Source: Prauserella_A sp040645195 (GTDB lineage: Bacteria > Actinomycetota > Actinomycetes > Mycobacteriales > Pseudonocardiaceae). From it: DNA of 64,000 nt. The notes under the pieces were generated by a model. That model saw nothing but the letters and a program-made list of their open reading frames with translations, ran no database searches and was not told where the DNA came from. The stretch lies in NCBI RefSeq assembly GCF_040645195.1, contig NZ_JBEYXW010000017.1, positions 1 through 64,000 of the forward strand. Reading direction: 5' to 3'. Shown here piece after piece: positions 58,492 through 64,000 of this stretch; the first letter of the stretch is position 1; the number at the start of each line of letters is the position of its first letter. Position numbers and translations under genes: made by a program.

Positions 58492-60417
58492 TCAGCCCGC
58501 TTGGATCAACGGCACGACCGGAGACTGCGTCTCCGACAGCGGCAGCTGGTACCGCTGCGTCAGATAGGACGCGATCTCGTGGAACAGCGGAGCCGCCGAA
58601 CTGCCCGCAGGCAGCGTGGTTTCCGGAGCGTCCAGCCGGATGCCCACCACGAAACGCGGATTGTCCGCGGGCAGGATGCCGGCGAAGGTGATGTTGTACA
58701 GGTGGTTGCTGTACGCCCCGGTCGCCGGGTCGACCTGCTGGCCGGTGCCCGTCTTGCCGGAGATCTGGTAGCCCTCCAGCGCGGCGGCGGGCGCGGTGCC
58801 CCTGTAGTTGCTGTTCCCGTCCTGGGTGACCGCGCGGAGCATGTCCTTGACCGTGTTCGCGGTCTTGGCGTCGGTGACGCGCGTCGACTTCGACGCGGGC
58901 TCGGTAACCCGGGTGCCGTCCGGCGTGATCTTCCCGCTCACGATCCGCGGTTCCACCCGCACACCGCCGTTGGCGATGGCCTGGTACATGCTCGCCATCT
59001 GCACGACCGTCATCGACAGGCCCTGCCCGATCGGCAGGTTGCCGAACGTGGTGCCGGACCACTGGCTGCGCGGTGGCACGTAGCCGGGGCTTTCACCAGG
59101 CAGGCCGAGTCCGGTTCGCTTGCCGAGCCCGAACCTCTGCAGCATGTCCAGGTAGCGGTCGGGACCCAGTTCCTCCGCGAGCATCAGCGTGCCCACATTG
59201 GACGATTTGGCGAAGATGCCGGTGACGGTGAACGGCTGTGTCCCGTGTTGCCACGCATCGTGCACGACGTGGTCGGCCACCTCGATCCTGCCGGGCACCT
59301 GCAACACCGTGTCGGGCTCGGCGATGCCGGCCTCGATCGCCGCCGTCGCGGTCACGATCTTGTTGACCGACCCCGGCTCGTACGGTGTGCTCACCGCGGT
59401 GTTGTTCATCAGCTCCGGATCGAGGTTGCCGGAGTTCGGGTCGAAGGTCTTGTCGTTGGCCAGGGCGTAGATCTCGCCGGTCTTGGCATCCATGATCACG
59501 GCGCTGCCGCCCTTGGCGCGTGACTCGGCGACGTAGTCCGCCAGCTGCTCCTGCAGGAAGTACTGCACGTCCGAGTCGATGGTCAGCTCCAGGTCCGATC
59601 CTGGCGTGGCCGGCTGCAGATCGCGCTCGGTACCGGGGATCACGACGTTGTCGTTGCCCTGCGCGGTATCCACGATCTGGCGGCCGGGTGTGCCTGCCAG
59701 ATCGTTGTCCCGCATGCTTTCCAGCCCGGCAAGACCGTGGATGTTGTGGTTGGAGACGTCCGGATCGTCGGTACGCCAGTTCGCGTAACCCACGATGTTC
59801 GACGCGAGCTCGCCGCCCGGGTACTCCCGCTTGGCGCGCTTCTCATAGCCGACCTCGGGATACCTGGCCTTGATCTCATCGGCGACGGACGGCTCGACCC
59901 CATCGACCAGATACGTGAAACTGCCCTTCTTGTTGAAGTCGGCCAACAGTTCCGCTTCGGTGACCTTGCCGGGCAACTTGCCCGCGATGTACTTCGCGAT
60001 CTCCGCGGAACGGGTAGCGTAGTTCTGCCCCGATTCCGGGTTCTCGCGCGCGAAGTCGTTCCACGTCTTCCGCATCAGCCGCAGGTTCACCCACAGCATC
60101 CGCGTCTCGACACTGAACGCCAGCTCCGCGCCGTTGCGGTCCACAATGGACCCACGCTGCGCGGGGATGTCGATGGTCGTGGTGCGCTGCCGCTCGGCCT
60201 TGGCGGACAGTGCTTCCGCCTGGAAACCCTGAACCTGCACCAGCTTCAGTCCTGCCGCCACCAAAAGCACGACGAGGAAGATCCGGCCGACCGCGAAGCG
60301 GCCCCGGTTGCCGCTGTCGATCGAGGCCGCGCCCCCTCGGCGCGCCCGGGCCGAGTAGGTACGGCGAGTGCCGCCGCCTGCTCTGCCGCCGCGTCGCGAT
60401 CGTGCCTGACCTGGCAT
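58492..60417 (-). CDS. ftsI: Penicillin-binding protein, division transpeptidase (FtsI/PbpB)
   Basis: A 641-residue class B PBP of the divisome. A basic, Gly/Arg-rich cytoplasmic tail, then a single membrane anchor (AVGRIFLVVLLVAAGLKLVQVQGF, about residues 42-66), a dimerisation domain (RGSIVDRNGAELAFSVETRMLWVN), and the transpeptidase domain. Active-site motifs: STPYEPGSVNK (S-x-x-K), AKSSNVG (S-x-N), GKTGTGQQ (K-T-G). PASTA repeats are absent. Its ATG overlaps the stop of the FtsL-like gene (ATGA). It is the mycobacterial Rv2163c counterpart by position. Confidence 0.95.
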   Translation of the reverse strand: MPGQARSRRGGRAGGGTRRTYSARARRGGAASIDSGNRGRFAVGRIFLVVLLVAAGLKLVQVQGFQAEALSAKAERQRTTTIDIPAQRGSIVDRNGAELAFSVETRMLWVNLRLMRKTWNDFARENPESGQNYATRSAEIAKYIAGKLPGKVTEAELLADFNKKGSFTYLVDGVEPSVADEIKARYPEVGYEKRAKREYPGGELASNIVGYANWRTDDPDVSNHNIHGLAGLESMRDNDLAGTPGRQIVDTAQGNDNVVIPGTERDLQPATPGSDLELTIDSDVQYFLQEQLADYVAESRAKGGSAVIMDAKTGEIYALANDKTFDPNSGNLDPELMNNTAVSTPYEPGSVNKIVTATAAIEAGIAEPDTVLQVPGRIEVADHVVHDAWQHGTQPFTVTGIFAKSSNVGTLMLAEELGPDRYLDMLQRFGLGKRTGLGLPGESPGYVPPRSQWSGTTFGNLPIGQGLSMTVVQMASMYQAIANGGVRVEPRIVSGKITPDGTRVTEPASKSTRVTDAKTANTVKDMLRAVTQDGNSNYRGTAPAAALEGYQISGKTGTGQQVDPATGAYSNHLYNITFAGILPADNPRFVVGIRLDAPETTLPAGSSAAPLFHEIASYLTQRYQLPLSETQSPVVPLIQAG

Positions 60418-61145
60418 CAGTCCCCTCCGGTCGTCCCCTGCTCCTGCCCCTGCGCACCGGCGTCGTCCCCGTGCCGCTGCTGCTCGTCCTGCCCCTGCGC
60501 GTCAGCGCCGTCCCCGGGCTGCCGCTGCTGTTGTTCTCGTTGCTGTTGCTGTTGGTCCCGGTCACCCGGCTGCGGATCCGGCTTGGGTGGCGGTGCCGCG
60601 GCGGCGGCCCGGGTGGGCTCGCCGACCACGGTGACCGAACCTTCGCCGTCCACCACGAGACGTGCCGGGTTCCCGCCGGGCACCATGCCGAGTGCCTTGG
60701 CCCGCTCTGCCAGCTCCGACGGCGACTCCGCCGTCGCGACCTCACGCTGCAGGTGCTCGGCACGCTCGGCGAGGTTCGCGTTGTTCTGCCGGAGCTCCTC
60801 CAGCCGGTAGGAGTCGGCGATCGCCTGCGTGGACAGCCACAGGGTGGTGGCAACACCGGCGGCCAGGAGCGACATCAGCAACAGCACGAACGAGGTGCGG
60901 GAACGCGGCCAGCGCAACCATACCTTGACGGGCGCAGGACGCGGCTCGGCACTCGGGCCGAGCGTGCCTACGCGCTGGGCCCGGCGCGCGTAGGCACGCT
61001 CGGCCGCGGAGCTACGCCGCCGCGGCGCGCCGGTGATCTCGGGCGCCTGCGGCGCCGCCGTGCCGGCTGCCCGAGCCCGCTGCCGGGTACGGGGAGCCCT
61101 CGGCCGGGGCTCGGACTGGGTGCGTGTGCGTGCGGGCGCAGTCAT
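60417..61145 (-). CDS. ftsL: FtsL-like division protein with Gln-rich C-terminal tail
   Basis: A 242-residue single-pass membrane protein in the position of FtsL. A long, basic, Pro/Ala/Arg-rich cytoplasmic part precedes one TM (SFVLLLMSLLAAGVATTLWLSTQAI, about 83-107) and a coiled-coil (ADSYRLEELRQNNANLAERAEHLQREVATAESPSELAERAKALGM) where FtsL binds FtsB/FtsQ. The last 65 residues are a low-complexity Gln/Pro/Gly/Asp tail outside the membrane. Overlaps rsmH (61145) and pbpB (60417) by single bases, so it is translationally coupled to both. Confidence 0.88.
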   Translation of the reverse strand: MTAPARTRTQSEPRPRAPRTRQRARAAGTAAPQAPEITGAPRRRSSAAERAYARRAQRVGTLGPSAEPRPAPVKVWLRWPRSRTSFVLLLMSLLAAGVATTLWLSTQAIADSYRLEELRQNNANLAERAEHLQREVATAESPSELAERAKALGMVPGGNPARLVVDGEGSVTVVGEPTRAAAAAPPPKPDPQPGDRDQQQQQREQQQRQPGDGADAQGQDEQQRHGDDAGAQGQEQGTTGGD

Positions 61146-62101
61146 CAGGCAGCCGCTCCAATCCGTTCGGCAGCGCGAAGCCGTACCGAGCTCGCGCGTG
61201 GGTTGTCCTCGATCTCCTGCTCGTTTGCCTTCTCGGCGCCCCGGACCAGCAGGCGTAGCTCAGGGCCGTGACCTGGCAGTTCCACCGGCAGGCCTTCCGG
61301 GGTGCGCGAGGTCGCCCGCTCGGCGAACGCGCGCTTGACGATGCGGTCCTCGAGCGAGTGGTAGGACTCGACGACGATCCGGCCACCGACGGCGAGCAGA
61401 TCGATCGCGGCGGGCACGGCGGCCCGCAGTGTCTCCAGCTCGCCGTTGACCTCGATGCGCAATGCCTGGAACGTGCGCTTCGCCGGGTGTCCCCCGGTGC
61501 GCCTGCTCGGTGCGGGCACCGTCGCGTACAGCAGGCGGACCAGCCGCTCGCTGCGGTCGAACGGCTGCTTCTCCCGCTCGGCGGCCACCGCCTTGGCGAT
61601 GCGCTGGGCGAACCGCTCCTCGCCGTAGTCCCGGAGGATGCGGCTGAGGTCGGTCACCGAGTAGGTGTTGAGCACGTCGGCCGCGGTGATCCCGGCAGTG
61701 GGGTCCATACGCATGTCGAGTGGGGCGTCCCGGGAGTACGCGAAGCCCCGCTCGGCGAGGTCCAGCTGCATCGACGAGACACCGAGGTCCATCAGCACAC
61801 CGTCCACAGCGGACAACCCGAGACCGGCCACCACCTCCGGCATGCGGTCGTACACCGCATGCACGAGCTGGACGCGGTCACCATGGCGGGCGAGTCGCTC
61901 GCGGGAACGCTCGAGCGCGTTCGGGTCGCGGTCGAGTCCGATGAGACGCAGTGCGGGGTGCGCGCTGAGCAGCGCATCGGCATGCCCACCCAGGCCGAGT
62001 GTGGCGTCCACCAGTACCGCCTCCCGGCCGGAGAGCGCCGGTGCGAACAGTTCGAGCACCCGGTCGAGCAGGACAGGCAGGTGCGCGCTGCCGTCGTTCA
62101 T
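61145..62101 (-). CDS. rsmH: 16S rRNA (cytosine-1402-N4)-methyltransferase
   Basis: A 318-residue MraW/RsmH: HLPVLLDRVLELFAPAL at the N-terminus, DATLGLGGHADALL (SAM motif I), LIGLDRDPNALERSRERL, GVLMDLGVSSMQLDLAERGFAYSRDAPLDMRMDP (signature), HPAKRTFQALRIEVNGEL and GGRIVVESYHSLEDRIVKRAF. It modifies N4 of C1402 in 16S rRNA. ATG 62101 is used; a GTG at 62125 (VRAKGVAAM) is the alternative start. Second gene of the dcw cluster; mraZ is 195 bp upstream. Confidence 0.95.
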   Translation of the reverse strand: MNDGSAHLPVLLDRVLELFAPALSGREAVLVDATLGLGGHADALLSAHPALRLIGLDRDPNALERSRERLARHGDRVQLVHAVYDRMPEVVAGLGLSAVDGVLMDLGVSSMQLDLAERGFAYSRDAPLDMRMDPTAGITAADVLNTYSVTDLSRILRDYGEERFAQRIAKAVAAEREKQPFDRSERLVRLLYATVPAPSRRTGGHPAKRTFQALRIEVNGELETLRAAVPAAIDLLAVGGRIVVESYHSLEDRIVKRAFAERATSRTPEGLPVELPGHGPELRLLVRGAEKANEQEIEDNPRASSVRLRAAERIGAAA

Positions 62102-62296
62102 GGCCGCGACCCCTTTCGCCCTCACCTACCCTGTTCACCGTCGGTTGTGGATGCCCTCAGGTTGCGGACCTGATACCGGGGAAGGTGCATCAGGGCCGCA
62201 GCCTGAACACATCCACAGTGGAACCTCGTCGTTCCTCCGTACAGCCCGATCACACGGCCCGTGCCACGACGGCGCGAGCGTCCTGCGATCTGACCG

Positions 62297-62728
62297 CTAG
62301 AAAACACCGGGCAAGATCTCCTCTTGCGCCTTCGCGTAGCTGTCCTCGTGCTCCTCCAGGTAGCCCTGCCACGCCTGGGCGTCCCAGATCTCCAGCCTGG
62401 TGATCGCGCCGATCACCACACACTCCTTGTTGAGCCCTGCATAGCGCCGCAGCTCCGCCGCGATCGCGATGCGTCCCTGCCCGTCAGGCCGTTGCTCGTC
62501 GGTGCCGGCGAACAAGTACCGCTGGTAGGCACGCACCGATTCGTTCGTGAACGGCGCCTCGGCGACCTTGCGGGCCATCTGCTCGAACTCCGCACGCGGG
62601 AAGACGTAAAGGCAGTGATCCTGCCCCTTGGTGATCATCAGCCCACCCGCCAGCGCGTCCCGGAACTTCGCGGGCAGCGTGAGCCGCCCCTTGTCGTCCA
62701 GCTTCGGGGTGTGGGTGCCGAGAAACAT
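62297..62728 (-). CDS. mraZ: Division/cell-wall cluster transcriptional repressor MraZ
   Basis: A 143-residue protein with two AbrB-like SpoVT motifs: MFLGTHTPKLDDKGRLTLPAKFRDAL and the second, DGQGRIAIAAELRRYAGLNKECVVIG. Both DxxGRxxxPxxxR-type loops (DDKGRLTLPAKFRD; DGQGRIAIAAELRR, with AA for LP) are there, so the ring-forming DNA-binding residues are intact. MraZ represses its own dcw operon by binding TGGGN repeats, which are present in the promoter 84 bp upstream. First gene of the dcw cluster here. Confidence 0.96.
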   Translation of the reverse strand: MFLGTHTPKLDDKGRLTLPAKFRDALAGGLMITKGQDHCLYVFPRAEFEQMARKVAEAPFTNESVRAYQRYLFAGTDEQRPDGQGRIAIAAELRRYAGLNKECVVIGAITRLEIWDAQAWQGYLEEHEDSYAKAQEEILPGVF

Positions 62729-62811
62729 CGGCTACCACCTCCCCTACCGACCAGCGCCGGGATCCTGTCACCCGGATCCCCCGCCGTGATCGGCTACGGA
62801 GCTCCCTTCCG

Positions 62812-62846
62812 CCCCACTGGCCACCACCGTACCCCACTTTTCACCA
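62812..62846 (-). promoter_or_regulatory. MraZ box: four TGG(G/T)G repeats at 10-bp period
   Basis: On the minus strand, TGGTG (62842-62846), TGGGG (62832-62836), TGGTG (62822-62826) and TGGGG (62812-62816) are each followed by a 5-bp spacer, an exact 10-bp period. MraZ is known to bind three or four TGGGN repeats with 5-nt spacers. Two repeats (the 1st and 3rd) have T in place of the third G. Confidence 0.85.
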
Positions 62847-62853
62847 CAGTCAA
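62826..62853 (-). promoter_or_regulatory. Sigma-70 promoter of the mraZ operon
   Basis: TTGACT (-35; minus strand at 62848-62853), 16-bp spacer, TACGGT (-10; 62826-62831). The spacer contains MraZ repeats and the -10 overlaps the third repeat region, so MraZ binding would directly block RNA polymerase. Confidence 0.75.
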
Positions 62854-63049
62854 CGCCATAACAGCCCGATCGGGCGGCCGCGTTTAGCATTTACGCAGGT
62901 CAGAAGGGCGGGGTCGGAGTGGGGCGCGGTGGGGAGAGATCGCCGCCGCGGGTGATGCCGATCCGGCGGGTGCGCCAGGAAACGACTCCGGCAGGGCACG
63001 TGCGCCCGCAGCGGGCCGCCGGGGTGGGGAAAGGTGGGGCGGCGCGGAG

Positions 63050-63802
63050 TCAGTCCCCGGCGAGGTCGGCCAAGCGCGCGGCGAGCCGGTGCCGGTCGAC
63101 GGGAGCCACACTCATCCAGCGCTCACCGCCCCGGCCGGGTGCCACCGCGCCGAGGTAGGCGCCGACGTCGGTGACGAACCAGCTGAGGCCACCGAGCCTG
63201 CGCAGCCGCATCCCGTCACGCACGCGCACCGAGAACTGCCCGGCACCGAGAACGGGGCGGGCCGCGATCGCGAGCGCCTCACGGACCTGCTGCTCGTAGG
63301 ACCGCGATCCCCGCGTCGTCGCGTCGCCGTACACCGGGTCCTCCGGCCCGCCGCCTGCCAGCAGCGACGCAGGCAGGCTCATGCCGTAGCCGGGACCCGG
63401 CTCGAGTTCCGGCAGCACACCCACGGCCGCGTCGAACACCTCGCCCGCGGAGACGGCCGCCAGGCCGATCGTCTGCCGTGGTTGCACCGCCAGCACGGCC
63501 TCCCGGCCGAGGACGGCGACGACAGCCCGCACCGGCTCCGCATCGCTCAGGTCCACCATGGCCTCGCACTCGACGTACAGCGACGCACCGGCCAGCAGGT
63601 CCAGCCGGGCCCGCAGGTCGGCATCCACCACACCGCCGGCGAACAGTCCTCGCTCGGCGAGGTTGTCGTAGACGGCGTGCCGGATCGAGCTGCGGTCGGC
63701 GCCGGTCTCCCCCACGCTGGGAACGTGCAGCGGTGCGGGTGGACGGCCGTGGCCGAGATCGGACCACAGGATGTCGAAGCCCGATGCCGACACCCGGATC
63801 AC
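63050..63802 (-). CDS. ESX secretion-associated protein, EspG family
   Basis: A 250-residue cytosolic EspG-like protein: FDILWSDLGHGRPPAPLHVPSVGE at the start, RSSIRHAVYDNLAERGLFAGGVVDADLRARLDLLAGASLYVEC, VVAVLGREAVLAVQPRQTIGLAAVSAGEV and RLGGLSWFVTDVGAYLGAV. EspG proteins are chaperones for PE/PPE substrates of ESX type VII secretion in mycobacteria; PE/PPE are few in Pseudonocardiaceae, so the partner is likely a different WXG-like protein. The start is GTG, and the preceding ORF's TGA overlaps it, so both lie in an operon entering from the right. Confidence 0.85.
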   Translation of the reverse strand: MIRVSASGFDILWSDLGHGRPPAPLHVPSVGETGADRSSIRHAVYDNLAERGLFAGGVVDADLRARLDLLAGASLYVECEAMVDLSDAEPVRAVVAVLGREAVLAVQPRQTIGLAAVSAGEVFDAAVGVLPELEPGPGYGMSLPASLLAGGGPEDPVYGDATTRGSRSYEQQVREALAIAARPVLGAGQFSVRVRDGMRLRRLGGLSWFVTDVGAYLGAVAPGRGGERWMSVAPVDRHRLAARLADLAGD

Positions 63803-64000
63803 ATCGGGACCGGCCTTCCGCGGTGGCCAGGGGACGGTTGCGGGCTCGCCGCGGTCAGCGGTGGTGGCGTGGCGAACGTAGCCGCGGGCACAGCCGCCCG
63901 CAGCGCCGCGTCGCGGCCGTACATGACGTCGATGGCCTGCTGCCGGGCGGCTTCGGCCTCCTCCCGCCGCACGGCAAGCGCATCGGACAACCTGGCCAGC
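63799..64000 (-). CDS. C-terminal part of a gene running off the window, hypothetical
   Basis: Only the last 66 codons are seen: LARLSDALAVRREEAEAARQQAIDVMYGRDAALRA, a helical region with heptad-like charge, followed by a Pro/Ala-rich end. The frame is still open at 64000, so the N-terminus is probably outside the window; a TTG at 63990 is the only start inside. Its stop overlaps the GTG of the EspG-like gene, so they are co-transcribed. ESX-related function is inferred from position only. Confidence 0.45.
   Translation of the reverse strand, partial: LARLSDALAVRREEAEAARQQAIDVMYGRDAALRAAVPAATFATPPPLTAASPQPSPGHRGRPVPM

Noticed and set aside
62884..63158. Small ORFs between mraZ and the EspG-like gene
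   Set aside because: Low-complexity GC translations on both strands with no ribosome site; the 196-bp gap is better read as promoter region.

Overview
The window is a high-GC actinobacterial chromosome segment, most likely from the family Pseudonocardiaceae (Amycolatopsis, Saccharomonospora or Prauserella type). Support: a conservon-type cvnABCD operon, a DUF397/DUF5753-HTH pair, an F420-dependent oxidoreductase, a DUF222-HNH gene with an actinobacterial SOS box, an EspG-like ESX gene, many GTG starts, and a pyrophosphate-type phosphofructokinase like that of Amycolatopsis methanolica. No rRNA, tRNA, CRISPR array, prophage or insertion sequence was recognised. No whole new system stands out: most of it looks like stable core chromosome, and the unusual items are repeats, regulatory sites and domain fusions.

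Layout. 0-8.8 kb: a xylose-type sugar-binding lipoprotein, a large inverted array of 21-bp repeats, a superfamily II helicase, a YihY/BrkB membrane protein, DUF3039, the pseudouridine salvage pair psuG-psuK, DUF3099 and an M20 amidohydrolase. 8.8-16.5 kb: a methyltransferase overlapping dtd, then sigB with an ECF-type promoter, class I fumarase, SRPBCC and lipoprotein genes, and an amino-acid permease. 16.5-25 kb: an SDR enzyme, the SOS-boxed DUF222-HNH gene, DUF5134, an alpha/beta hydrolase, an F420-dependent enzyme and the fused isobutyryl-CoA mutase icmF. 25-30 kb: the cvnDCBA signalling operon on the minus strand, followed by almost 1 kb without genes but with strong hairpins. 31-40.5 kb: envelope genes (lytic transglycosylase, small membrane proteins), an acyl-CoA dehydrogenase, a large LAL/LuxR regulator and a Scr1-like HTH/DUF397 module.

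40-64 kb is central metabolism and envelope biology: tesB, pyk, DUF2461, a PPi-type pfkA, and aroG behind a leader peptide with four consecutive aromatic codons. Next come an exoribonuclease and plsC, then a compact seven-gene minus-strand operon (SRPBCC, phosphoesterase, SRPBCC, ArsA-type ATPase, CGWCPLC protein, ROK glucokinase, Nudix-NYN fusion) divergent from a fadD15-like acyl-CoA ligase. A TetR/ABC exporter unit follows, then the start of the division and cell-wall cluster (mraZ-rsmH-ftsL-pbpB) with a textbook MraZ box, and an EspG-like gene at the edge. From memory, the order aroG / exoribonuclease / plsC / ArsA ATPase / SRPBCC / fadD15, close to the mraZ cluster, resembles the Rv2163c-Rv2187c region of Mycobacterium tuberculosis.

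Regulation is unusually readable here: SOS box, MraZ box, ECF promoter, aromatic attenuator, and several inverted-repeat operators in divergent promoters. Coordinates and starts were read by eye; no database search was possible.
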